Assembly (NCBI GenBank): GCA_048201975.1
Contig: DBFBGQ010000055.1
Coordinates: 1-19,891 of the forward strand
Source: Egerieenecus sp048201975
GTDB taxonomy: Bacteria; Bacillota; Clostridia; Christensenellales; Aristaeellaceae
Direction of reading: 5' to 3'
Length of the DNA stretch: 19,891 nucleotides
In this document: positions 7,042-14,124 of the stretch, piece after piece
Layout of the letters: every line of letters begins with the position of its first letter
Position numbering within the stretch: the first letter of the stretch is position 1
Program-made: the position numbers and the translations under genes
Notes under the pieces: generated by a model
What the model saw: the letters and a program-made list of their open reading frames with translations, nothing else
Database searches by the model: none
Told to the model about the DNA's origin: nothing

Positions 7042-7884
7042 ATGGAAAAGCTGCGCGTATATGCCTTTGCCGACGAGGCCAGCCCGGCCCTGGACGGCCA
7101 GATTGCCGCCATGAACCGCAATGGGCTGCAGGGCCTGGAAATTCGCGGCGTGGACGGAGCCAACGTGTCCGACATCTCCGTGGAAAAGGCGCGAGAGGTG
7201 CGCCGCCGCCTGGCGGACGCCGGGCTGACGGTATGGTCCGTGGGCTCTCCCATCGGCAAGATCGACCTGGAAAAGGATGATTTCGCCGCCCATCTGGACA
7301 AGCTGCGCCACACCCTGGAAGTGGGCCGGGAGCTGGGCGCCCAGCGGCTGCGGATGTTCTCGTTCTACATTCCCGCGGGGCGCTCCCCGGAGAGCTGCCG
7401 CCAGCAGGTGGTGGATCAAATGGGAGAAATGCTCCGCGTGGGAGAAGGCAGCGGACTACTGTTCTGCCACGAAAATGAAAAGGGCATCTATGGGGATGTG
7501 GCCAGCCGCTGCAAGGAATTGCTGGATCTGTTCCCCCAGATGGCGGGCGTGTTTGATCCGGCGAATTTCATCCAGTGCGGTCAGGATACCTGGGCGGGCT
7601 GGGAGCTGCTGGCCTCCCGCATCCAGTACCTGCACATCAAGGACGCCCTGGCCGACGGCAAGGTGGTGCCTGCCGGGCATGGCATCGGCCAGGTGAGGCG
7701 GATCCTGGCGGCTTACCGCGCCCAGGGCGGGAACGACGTGACCATCGAGCCGCATTTGCAGGTGTTCTCCGGCCTGCAGGGCCTGGAGCGCGAAGGTGAA
7801 AAGACGCAGATGGGCGCCTATTGCTACGAGAGCTCCGATGCCGCCTTCGATGCGGCCTGCGCCGCCCTACGGGAAATCTGCTGA
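7042..7884 (+). CDS. Sugar phosphate isomerase/epimerase-like TIM-barrel protein
   Basis: A 280-residue protein of the xylose-isomerase-like TIM-barrel superfamily (AP endonuclease 2 type). Candidate divalent-metal ligands fall in the expected strand ends: E144 in LLFCHENEKG, D172 in GVFDPANF, H198 in YLHIKD and E236 in TIEPHL. This matches the Glu-Asp-His-Glu layout of hydroxypyruvate isomerases and ketose 3-epimerases. The length fits the superfamily. Substrate cannot be assigned; neighbours give no help because the gene is monocistronic between two terminators. The ATG (MEKLRVYAFADEA) has AGGAGGGGG about seven bases upstream. The frame is open further upstream, but that part carries the preceding terminator and a likely promoter. 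Confidence 0.88.
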   Translation: MEKLRVYAFADEASPALDGQIAAMNRNGLQGLEIRGVDGANVSDISVEKAREVRRRLADAGLTVWSVGSPIGKIDLEKDDFAAHLDKLRHTLEVGRELGAQRLRMFSFYIPAGRSPESCRQQVVDQMGEMLRVGEGSGLLFCHENEKGIYGDVASRCKELLDLFPQMAGVFDPANFIQCGQDTWAGWELLASRIQYLHIKDALADGKVVPAGHGIGQVRRILAAYRAQGGNDVTIEPHLQVFSGLQGLEREGEKTQMGAYCYESSDAAFDAACAALREIC

Positions 7885-7946
7885 CATTCCCCGGCAGGTG
7901 TCCAAAGCGCTGTCAGGCGCGGAGCGCGTTGCAAAAGCGAAAAGAG

Positions 7947-7987
7947 ACGCGGCCGGGCCCCCGAAGGAGAATCCCGGCCGCGTTTTT
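7947..7987 (+). terminator. Intrinsic terminator after the TIM-barrel gene
   Basis: A perfect 11-bp stem ACGCGGCCGGG (7947-7957) / CCCGGCCGCGT (7973-7983), 15-base loop, and TTTTT at 7983-7987. It lies 62 bases after the stop codon. Confidence 0.9.
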
Positions 7988-8017
7988 CAGGTTGTTACAA
8001 TATTCTACACAAGCGCC

Positions 8018-8045
8018 GGAGGGGCTGCGGCCCCTTCGACTTTTT
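8018..8045 (+). terminator. Terminator-like hairpin, second in series
   Basis: An 8-bp stem GGAGGGGC/GCCCCTTC with one G-U pair and a TGCG loop. A GAC follows and then TTTTT at 8041-8045. It may be a back-up terminator, or the boundary before the intergenic repeat that starts near 8071. Confidence 0.45.
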
Positions 8046-8070
8046 GTATCCGCCGGTGTTGCCGGTGGCG

Positions 8071-8362
8071 CAGAGCGTTGACAAAGGGGTTTGCCTCATG
8101 ATTCCTGCAAGTCTTCCATTGCCGGCTTGCAATCGCCGAGGGGTTCGTGCCTGCAAGGTTGATCTCTTTTTGAAACCTTCAGCGCAGCCAGGGGAATTGC
8201 CAATCGCTTTGCAACCTCCATCGCCCCTGGCTTCGGTTGAGCAAATCAGGCATCCATACTGCCTTTGAATCTCTTCGGACCACGTATCCCCCATAGCTTT
8301 TGCAGTTTAGAAAGCCAAAGGTTTCATATTTTATACCGATGCGAAGAGCCGTGCTTTTTCCA
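8071..8362 (+). repeat. Intergenic element copy 1 (about 292 bp, diverged)
   Basis: No gene was found in 7988-8404; most of this stretch is a diverged copy of the element at 15220-15510 (opposite strand). Shared collinear blocks, in this strand: 8071-8086 (like CAGACTGTCGACAAAG), 8101-8111 ATTCCTGCAAG (identical), 8149-8162 GCCTGCAAGGTTGA (identical), 8273-8281 CTTCGGACC (identical), and 8340-8345 TGCGAA followed by GAGC and TGCTTTTT. The last spacing is 58 bases in both copies and the one before it is 110 versus 108. This copy has hairpins GCCAGGGG (8187-8194)/CCCCTGGC (8224-8231) and AGGCA (8248-8252)/TGCCT (8260-8264). By eye it is lower in GC than its neighbours. Function unknown. Confidence 0.7.
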
Positions 8363-8404
8363 CCCGTCCCTCCTTCGAATTTGTGCATGGCCATCCGTGG
8401 TTTG

Positions 8405-8443
8405 CAAAAAATTCAGGCGCGCCGCAAAAGCCGCGGCGCGCCT
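8405..8443 (-). terminator. Intrinsic terminator of the galE operon
   Basis: A perfect 11-bp stem (8415-8425 / 8433-8443, AGGCGCGCCGC on the minus strand) with a 7-base loop, then GAATTTTTT on the minus strand. It is about 20 bases after the galE stop. The stem closely resembles that of the feo terminator. Confidence 0.88.
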
Positions 8444-8464
8444 GTGTTGCGCTTGAACGAGGGG

Positions 8465-9481
8465 TTACTCCTGATAGCCGTTGGGATTCTGGCTCTGCCA
8501 GCGCCAGCTGTCCCGGCACATATCCTCGAGGGTCTTTTCCGCCTGCCAGTTCAGCAGGCGCTTGGCCTTGGAGGGGTCGGCGTAGCAGGCGTCGATGTCC
8601 CCGGCCCGGCGGGGCGCGATGACGTAGGGCACGTCCACATGGTTCACCCGGGAGAAGGTGTGCACGATGTCCAGCACGCTGTAGCCCACGCCGGTGCCCA
8701 GGTTGATGATCTCGCAGCCGGTGTGCTCCGCGGCGTAGGCGCAGGCGGCCACGTGGCCCTTGGCCAGGTCCACCACGTGGATGTAGTCCCGCACGCCGGT
8801 GCCGTCGGGGGTGTTGTAGTCGTCGCCGTAGACGCTCAGGCGTTGGAGCTGGCCCGCCGCCACCTTGGTGATGTAGGGCATCAGGTTGTTGGGGATGCCG
8901 TTGGGATTCTCGCCGATGCGGCCGCTCTCATGGGCGCCGATGGGGTTGAAGTAGCGCAGCAGCACCACGGACCAATCGGGATATGCCGTCACCACCCCCT
9001 GGAGAATCTTCTCGATCATGTACTTGGTCCAGCCGTAGGGGTTGGTGCAGCCCTTGCAGAACATATCCTCCCGCAGGGGCACCTCGTCGGGCACGCCGTA
9101 CACCGTGGCCGAGGAGCTGAACACCAGCCGCTTGCAGCCATGGTCCCGCATGACCTCGCACAGGGTGAGGGTGGAGTCCAGGTTGTTGCGGTAATACTCG
9201 AGGGGCTTGGCCACGCTCTCGCCCACGGCCTTGAGCCCGGCGAAGTGAATCACCGCGTCGATTTTGTTTTCGGTGAAGATGCGGTCCATGGCGGCCTTAT
9301 CCCGGCAGTCGGCGGTGTAGGCGGGAATCTTCCGGCCGCACAGCTCCTCCACCCGGCGCAGGGCCTCGGGCTGGCTGTTCACATAGTTGTCCACCACAAT
9401 CACGTCGTGGCCCGCCGCCACCAGCTCCACACAGGTGTGGGTGGCAATGAATCCGGCGCCGCCGGTAAGCAGAATGTTCAT
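8465..9481 (-). CDS. galE: UDP-glucose 4-epimerase
   Basis: A 338-residue extended short-chain dehydrogenase/reductase, the normal GalE length. It interconverts UDP-glucose and UDP-galactose using bound NAD. Seen: Rossmann start MNILLTGGAGFIATH with the NAD-binding glycines 7, 8 and 10; acidic ribose-binding region VVDNYVNS (29-36); AGLKAVGESV (81-90); catalytic SSSATVYG (122-129, Ser124); Y149 and K153 of the YxxxK pair; YFNPIGAHESGRIGE (177-191); and RDYIHVVDLA (231-240). The position that is usually Gly after GGAGYI is Ala13 here. The ATG has AAGGAGG eight bases upstream. It is the last gene of the glycan operon, 71 bases after the nucleotidyltransferase, and is followed by a terminator. 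Confidence 0.96.
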   Translation of the reverse strand: MNILLTGGAGFIATHTCVELVAAGHDVIVVDNYVNSQPEALRRVEELCGRKIPAYTADCRDKAAMDRIFTENKIDAVIHFAGLKAVGESVAKPLEYYRNNLDSTLTLCEVMRDHGCKRLVFSSSATVYGVPDEVPLREDMFCKGCTNPYGWTKYMIEKILQGVVTAYPDWSVVLLRYFNPIGAHESGRIGENPNGIPNNLMPYITKVAAGQLQRLSVYGDDYNTPDGTGVRDYIHVVDLAKGHVAACAYAAEHTGCEIINLGTGVGYSVLDIVHTFSRVNHVDVPYVIAPRRAGDIDACYADPSKAKRLLNWQAEKTLEDMCRDSWRWQSQNPNGYQE

Positions 9482-9552
9482 GGGACATGCCTCCTTCTAT
9501 GATTGCCCCCGCCTGCGGGCGGAGGATGAGGAACGTAAGTGCGCGAAAGGCG

Positions 9553-10461
9553 TCAATCCAGCGCCGGCGGATAAGCCCCGGAGGCGTGCAGCTTGCGCAG
9601 CTCCTCCATGACCTGCGCCTTGTCCTGGGGATTGGTCACGCCGAACCAGACCGCATCGGTGGAGAGCACCTCCACCTGCAGCCCCTGTTCCCGCATCAGG
9701 GCATCCACCAATAGCGGCAGGGGATATTCCTTTTTCATGGGATCCCCCGGCCCGGCCAGGAAGGCGCGCAGGGCCGCCTCCGCCTGGGGGAACAGCCAGG
9801 GGGTGAACCCCCAGAAATTCATGGACACCAGCGCGTCCGGGTCCAGGAGCGCGCCGTCGGGGTCCTGGTCAAAGCTGCGGATGCTGCCGTCCGGGCAGGG
9901 CTTGATGCCATAGGTCTCCGTCACCGCCGCCAGGTAGCCGCCCTCCTTCCGGCATACGCCGCGGGTTACGTCGCCGTGATCCGACACGGTGTTGCGCAGG
10001 TAATACGCCACCATGGAGGCCGCGCGCTCCTGGCAAGCCATCCGCTCCAGGGACGCGGCCATCACCCGAAAGGCATCCTTGCCGTAATAATCGTCGGCGT
10101 TGATCACCGCAAAGGGGCCGTCGACGACCTCCCGGGCGCAGAGCACCGCATGCACCGTGCCATAGGGCTTCACCCGCTCCGGCGGGGGCAGGAAGCCCCC
10201 CGGCAGGCTGTCGAACTCCTGAAAGGCGTAGCTTACTTCCGTTTTGCGGGCGATCCGATCCCCCACCTGCGCCCGGAAGGAGGCCTCCATGCTGCGCTTG
10301 ATGACGAAAACCACCTTTTCGAACCCCGCGGCCAGGGCGTCGAAAATGGAGTATTCCATGAGAATTTCCCCATTGGGGCCCATGCGGTCCACCTGCTTGG
10401 CGCCGCCGCCCCCGTACCGGGAGCCCAGGCCCGCGGCCATGATCAGCAGCGTTTTCTTCAT
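9553..10461 (-). CDS. Sugar nucleotidyltransferase family protein
   Basis: A 302-residue protein with the N-terminal nucleotide-binding signature MAAGLGSRYGGGGAKQVD (8-25) of NTP-transferase (PF00483-like) enzymes, a PYGTVHAVLCAR segment (99-110), and the metal-binding region NADDYYG (121-127). The usual GxGTRLxPxT is replaced by GLGSRYGGGGAK. This separates it from GalU, RmlA and ManC, so the sugar phosphate and nucleotide cannot be named. Its place between an initiating sugar transferase and galE suggests it supplies an activated sugar for envelope glycan (inference). The ATG has AAGGAGG 13 bases upstream, rather far, but no other in-frame start fits. It begins 42 bases after the sugar transferase stop. 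Confidence 0.82.
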   Translation of the reverse strand: MKKTLLIMAAGLGSRYGGGGAKQVDRMGPNGEILMEYSIFDALAAGFEKVVFVIKRSMEASFRAQVGDRIARKTEVSYAFQEFDSLPGGFLPPPERVKPYGTVHAVLCAREVVDGPFAVINADDYYGKDAFRVMAASLERMACQERAASMVAYYLRNTVSDHGDVTRGVCRKEGGYLAAVTETYGIKPCPDGSIRSFDQDPDGALLDPDALVSMNFWGFTPWLFPQAEAALRAFLAGPGDPMKKEYPLPLLVDALMREQGLQVEVLSTDAVWFGVTNPQDKAQVMEELRKLHASGAYPPALD

Positions 10462-10503
10462 GACGAAAGACCAACCTCCTTACCCGCGCCCGCAGGGACG
10501 CGA

Positions 10504-11913
10504 TCACATGGATAGGGTGTCTTGGGGCGGCTGCTCCTGGGCGGCCGCCTTGGCATCGAAGCCTTCGGTGCTGTCCGCGCGGAAAAACACCGTCAGCGTG
10601 CGGAAAAGCAGCTTCACATCCAGCCAGATGGAGAAGCTCTCGATATACATCAGGTCCAGCATGAGCTTGTCTTCGGGGGTGGTGTTGTATTTCCCCTCGA
10701 TCTGGGCGTAGCCCGTCAGGCCGGCCTTCATTTTTTCACGGTACACAAAGGAAGGCAGCTGCGCCTTGTACTGCTCCACGTTTTCCAGCATTTCCGGCCG
10801 CGGGCCCACCAGGGTCATCTCCCCCCGGAAAATGTTCACCAGTTGGGGCAGTTCGTCCAGGCGGAAGCGGCGAAGCAAGCGGCCCACCCGGGTGATCCGC
10901 GGATCGTCCTTGGCGGCGGAATGGGGCACCTCTCCGGCTGCGCCCTGGCGCATGGTGCGGAACTTGTAGATGGTGAACGCCCGGCCGCGGATGGTGGCCC
11001 GCTGCTGGCGGAAGATCACGGGGCCCCCGTCCTCCAGGCGGATGCACAGGGCGATGAGCAGCAGCAACGGGCTGAGGATCACCAGCGCCAGCCCGGAGAC
11101 GCCCAGGTCCATCAGCCGCTTGATGATCCGCTGGTTCAGCGTCATGTGCGCGGCGGTGATCTCCAGGAAGGGGGCGTCGTCCACGATCACCTGCTTGCCG
11201 TTGCTGACCATGATGTCCTCCAGGGCGGCGCGGCAAAGCACGTTTTTGCGCTGGTCATAGCAGCTGAGCAGGACCCCGGTGCGCTTTTCCCCGGGCACGT
11301 CCCCCAGGATGACCGTATCCACCCGGCCGATGCGCGCCTCCAGGTCGGGGGCGTCATACAGCGCCGTATCCGTCACCCGCCACTGCAGGCGGTACACGTT
11401 CAGCTTGCGCATGAGCAGCGGCTCCTCCGCCCGCCGCCCCAGCACCAGCAGGCACCGCTGGGGCGGGTTGATGCGGAAATACATGTTGTTCCCCAGCCGC
11501 ACCCAGAACACGATCACCAGCACCTGCAGGACCATGCACAGCAATAGCAGCGGAAAGTCCGGTCCGAAAAGCACCAAATGCTGGTTGTTGTTCTCGTTCA
11601 CGTTCATGATCTGCAGTTGCAGATAGGTGATCACGTCCGTGGCGATGATGGCCAGGGACATGGAGGAAATGACGGGCTTGCTCTTTTTTTTGCCCACGGC
11701 ATAGCCGCCGTAGACGGCGTTCATCACCACGGCCATGCTCACAAAGGTCAGCAGCGTGGTGGCCAGGGTACGGGAAGGGTGCAGCAGGTACCAGTTGTGA
11801 ATGGACATCAGCCCAAAGAAAAGGCAGAACAGGCAGCCATAAGTAACTGCGCGAAAGAAACTGAGCAGCAGCGCCGTGCGATGCCGGGCCAGCCGCCGTT
11901 GCATGGACTTCAT
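10504..11913 (-). CDS. Undecaprenyl-phosphate sugar phosphotransferase (bacterial sugar transferase)
   Basis: A 469-residue polyprenyl-phosphate hexose-1-phosphate transferase of the WcaJ/CpsE type. It loads the first sugar of an exopolysaccharide or wall glycan on undecaprenyl phosphate at the membrane. Four hydrophobic segments fall in residues about 15-140, then a nucleotide-sugar-binding-like middle region. The C-terminal transferase domain starts at IIKRLMDLGVSG (263-274), with a re-entrant hydrophobic helix, FTIYKFRTMR, and the catalytic-region motifs DELPQLVNIFRG (353-364) and TLVGPRPEM (367-375). The chosen ATG (MKSMQRRLARH) has GAAGGAAG about 10 bases upstream. An ATG 54 bases further out overlaps the -10 of the promoter and cannot be transcribed from it. 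First gene of an operon with the nucleotidyltransferase and galE; no glycosyltransferases or flippase adjoin. Confidence 0.92.
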   Translation of the reverse strand: MKSMQRRLARHRTALLLSFFRAVTYGCLFCLFFGLMSIHNWYLLHPSRTLATTLLTFVSMAVVMNAVYGGYAVGKKKSKPVISSMSLAIIATDVITYLQLQIMNVNENNNQHLVLFGPDFPLLLLCMVLQVLVIVFWVRLGNNMYFRINPPQRCLLVLGRRAEEPLLMRKLNVYRLQWRVTDTALYDAPDLEARIGRVDTVILGDVPGEKRTGVLLSCYDQRKNVLCRAALEDIMVSNGKQVIVDDAPFLEITAAHMTLNQRIIKRLMDLGVSGLALVILSPLLLLIALCIRLEDGGPVIFRQQRATIRGRAFTIYKFRTMRQGAAGEVPHSAAKDDPRITRVGRLLRRFRLDELPQLVNIFRGEMTLVGPRPEMLENVEQYKAQLPSFVYREKMKAGLTGYAQIEGKYNTTPEDKLMLDLMYIESFSIWLDVKLLFRTLTVFFRADSTEGFDAKAAAQEQPPQDTLSM

Positions 11914-11957
11914 CCCGGGCAGACTTCCTTCCCCATTGCATACTTGAGCATGCAACC

Positions 11958-11986
11958 ATGATACCATGCCCCCGAAGGGCTGTCAA
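11958..11986 (-). promoter_or_regulatory. Promoter of the sugar transferase-galE operon
   Basis: Near-consensus on the minus strand: TTGACA -35 (11981-11986), 17-base spacer and TATCAT -10 (11958-11963). It implies a leader of roughly 40 bases before the chosen start codon. No terminator is visible between it and the upstream phosphorylase gene, so read-through is also possible. Confidence 0.85.
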
Positions 11987-12028
11987 GGAACGGAACGCCT
12001 CGGCGGGGCGGCTTCTTTTACCAGGGGA

Positions 12029-13357
12029 TCATGCCAGGCGGCGCACGCCCTCCCGGGTGATGAGGGCATAGCACAGGGGCGCGGGGGGAACGGGGGAGGC
12101 CTGGATGGTCACCGCGGCGCGGATGGCGGCCTCCGCCTGCTCCGCCTCCGCCTGGCTGCGGGCATAGAGGGTACACAGCGGGGTATCCGGCTCCACCTTG
12201 TCCCCGATGCGCACAGGCAGCACAAAGCCCACGCTGTAATCCAGCGCGTCCGTTTTGCGCATGCGGCCCGCGCCCATGGCCTGGGCGGCCAGGCCCAGCG
12301 CCTGGGTATCCATGGCGGCCACATAGCCCGACCGGCCGCAGGCAACATCCCGCCGGACGTTGGCCTGGGGCAGCAGGGAAAGGTCGTCGCACACCCGCGG
12401 GTCGCCGCCCTGGGCGCGGATCATCTCCCGGAATTTCTCCAGCCCCGCGCCGCTTTCCAGGGCCTTCTCCAGCAGGGCGCGGGCCTCCTCCGGTTCCTTC
12501 GCCCGCCCGGCGCAAATCAGCATCTGGCTGCCCAACAGCAGGGAAACCTCCTTCAGGTCCCCCTGGGTGCGCCCCTGGAGCACGTCGATGGCGTCCTTGA
12601 CCTCCAAGGCGTTGCCCACATGGGTACCCAGGGGCTGCGCCATGCCGGTGACCAGGGCGGTGACGGGCTTGCCGGCCAGCGCGCCGATCTCCACCATGGC
12701 CTGGCCCAGGGCGATGCTGCCCTCCAGGTCCTGCATGATGGCCCCGCTGCCGGTCTTCACGTCCAGCACAATGGCGTCCGCGCCGCTGGCCAGCTTCTTG
12801 CTCATGATGGAGCTGGCGATCAGCGGCAGGCTGTCCACGGTGGAGGTCACGTCCCGCAGGGCGTAGAGCACGCCGTCGGCGGGGGCCAGCGCCTTGGTCT
12901 GCCCGATCACCGCCAGGCCGATGCGCTGCACCTGGGCGATGAATTCCTCCTCGCTCAGGTCCACCCGCATGCCGGGGATGGACTCCAATTTATCCAGGGT
13001 GCCGCCGGTGTGGCCCAGGCCCCGGCCGCTCATTTTGGCCACGGGCACGCCGCAGGCGGCCACCAGCGGGGCCAAGATCAGCGTGGTGGTGTCCCCCACG
13101 CCGCCGGTGGAGTGCTTGTCCACCTTCACCCCGGGAATCCGGGAAAGATCGGCGATCTCCCCGGAGTGGGCCATGGCCAGGGTCAGGTCCTTGGTTTCCT
13201 CCGGGGTCATGCCCTGGAGGCGAATGGCCATCAGCAGCGCCGCCAGCTGGTAATCGTCAATGCTGCGCTCCGCCGCCCCCCGCACGAAATAGGCGATCTC
13301 CTCCCGGGTCAGGGCTTGCCCCAGCTTTTTCTTGGTAATGATGCCGACCATGTTCAT
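12029..13357 (-). CDS. pdp: Pyrimidine-nucleoside phosphorylase
   Basis: A 442-residue member of the thymidine/pyrimidine-nucleoside phosphorylase family. It splits uridine, thymidine or deoxyuridine with phosphate into base and (deoxy)ribose-1-phosphate. Seen: phosphate/base-site motif KHSTGGVGD (81-89); the family signature SGRGLGHTGGTLDKLE (110-125); SSIMSKKLASGADAIVLDVK in the centre; and a complete C-terminal PYNP domain (GYVAAMDTQALG... through PVRIGDKVEPDTPLCTL). Bacillus Pdp is slightly shorter. Start: the GTG at 13366 sits one base from AAAGGAG, too close. The ATG reading MNMVGIITKK is 10 bases from it and is chosen. It lies 51 bases after rhaM and is presumably co-transcribed. Pdp versus DeoA specificity cannot be decided from sequence alone. 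Confidence 0.93.
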   Translation of the reverse strand: MNMVGIITKKKLGQALTREEIAYFVRGAAERSIDDYQLAALLMAIRLQGMTPEETKDLTLAMAHSGEIADLSRIPGVKVDKHSTGGVGDTTTLILAPLVAACGVPVAKMSGRGLGHTGGTLDKLESIPGMRVDLSEEEFIAQVQRIGLAVIGQTKALAPADGVLYALRDVTSTVDSLPLIASSIMSKKLASGADAIVLDVKTGSGAIMQDLEGSIALGQAMVEIGALAGKPVTALVTGMAQPLGTHVGNALEVKDAIDVLQGRTQGDLKEVSLLLGSQMLICAGRAKEPEEARALLEKALESGAGLEKFREMIRAQGGDPRVCDDLSLLPQANVRRDVACGRSGYVAAMDTQALGLAAQAMGAGRMRKTDALDYSVGFVLPVRIGDKVEPDTPLCTLYARSQAEAEQAEAAIRAAVTIQASPVPPAPLCYALITREGVRRLA

Positions 13358-13408
13358 CCTGGTCACGCTCCTTTCAGGCTGAAAAAATGCGCAGGCATGT
13401 CCCCGCGG

Positions 13409-13726
13409 TCATTCCAGCAGGAACATCTGCCGCAGCTTGGGCTGCGCGCCGGTCTCCGGATCCATCTCCAGCTCCAGCACGTCCTCCATATAGGCGTTCC
13501 AGCGGTCCACCACGGGGCTGCCCGCCTGGGTCCGCTCGGCAAAGGCCACGCCCTTTTCGCACTCGTAGTAGCCGAAAAGCTCCTCCCCGTCGGACCAGAT
13601 GGTATAGTTGCGGATGCCCGCCTCCTTGAGCAGCGCCTTCATCTCCGGCCAGATCTCGTCGTGGCGGCGCTTGTATTCCTCGGTCATGCCGGGCTTGATG
13701 CGTCCCTTCCAGGCAAAGCGTTCCAT
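13409..13726 (-). CDS. rhaM: L-rhamnose mutarotase
   Basis: A 105-residue protein, almost exactly the length of characterised L-rhamnose mutarotase (about 104 residues). It interconverts alpha- and beta-L-rhamnose in the cytoplasm. Family pattern is clear: WKGRIKPGMTEEYKRRHDEIWPEM with Y18 and the catalytic-type H22, then EAGIRNYTIW (35-44), ELFGYYEC (49-56), and a conserved W76 in VVDRWNAYM. The ATG (MERFAWKG) has AAGGAGG eight bases upstream. It is the first gene before pdp. No other rhamnose genes (isomerase, kinase, aldolase, transporter) are in the window, so whether it serves rhamnose or another deoxysugar is open. Confidence 0.9.
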   Translation of the reverse strand: MERFAWKGRIKPGMTEEYKRRHDEIWPEMKALLKEAGIRNYTIWSDGEELFGYYECEKGVAFAERTQAGSPVVDRWNAYMEDVLELEMDPETGAQPKLRQMFLLE

Positions 13727-13836
13727 GGTGCGTTCCTCCTTGTGCAATTTTTTCGCCAAGAACTGCCAGCGTGCCCGCGGCCCCGCCGGGAAAGCCTAAC
13801 CATGCCAAACGCATGGAAAGGGGCGAGCACAAATTC

Positions 13837-14124
13837 ATGGATACCAGGGAGAATCTTGAAAAGTATTACCGGCTGGAGCACGTCTCCAGCGCCACCGAGT
13901 GCACCGGGCTGATGCCCGCCGCGCCGCAGTCCCCCGAAGAGGCCCAGAACGAGGCCGAGCTCATGGCCATTCACCCGCCCAGGGCCCAAGCCCCAGCATA
14001 TGCGCCAGGGGAGCATGCAGCCGCGCATCCTTCAGGTGCACATAATCCACCGAGGAGAAGACGGTGCGACCGTCATCCCATGTCAGGGAGCCAAACCCAG
14101 CCGCGTCCAGGCCAAAATCCGTAA
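13837..14124 (+). CDS. Small protein with SSATECTGLMPAAP motif, C-terminus probably run-on
   Basis: A 95-residue frame whose first ~43 residues look like a real small soluble protein. It starts MDTRENLEKYYRLEHVSS, then ATECTGLMPAAPQSPEEAQN, then EAELMAIHPP. Short proteins with an (A/E)TGLMP(A/P)xPx(S/T)EEE-like core occur as hypothetical proteins in clostridia; that is from memory and not checked. After IHPPRAQ the composition changes to Pro/Arg/His-rich low complexity, because the frame enters the antisense of the serine-hydrolase gene. The natural stop may have been lost. A purine-rich GGAAAGGGG lies about 13 bases before the chosen ATG; an earlier ATG at 13813 lacks a site. It is divergent from rhaM. 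Moderate confidence that a gene is present, low that the 3' end is intact. Confidence 0.45.
   Translation: MDTRENLEKYYRLEHVSSATECTGLMPAAPQSPEEAQNEAELMAIHPPRAQAPAYAPGEHAAAHPSGAHNPPRRRRCDRHPMSGSQTQPRPGQNP

Noticed and set aside
8071..8362. Idea that the intergenic element is a MITE or IS remnant
   Set aside because: No terminal inverted repeats, target-site duplication or transposase fragment could be seen. Left as an unclassified repeat.
13727..13836. Promoters for rhaM-pdp and for the small plus-strand gene
   Set aside because: No pair of -35/-10 hexamers with acceptable spacing could be found on either strand.
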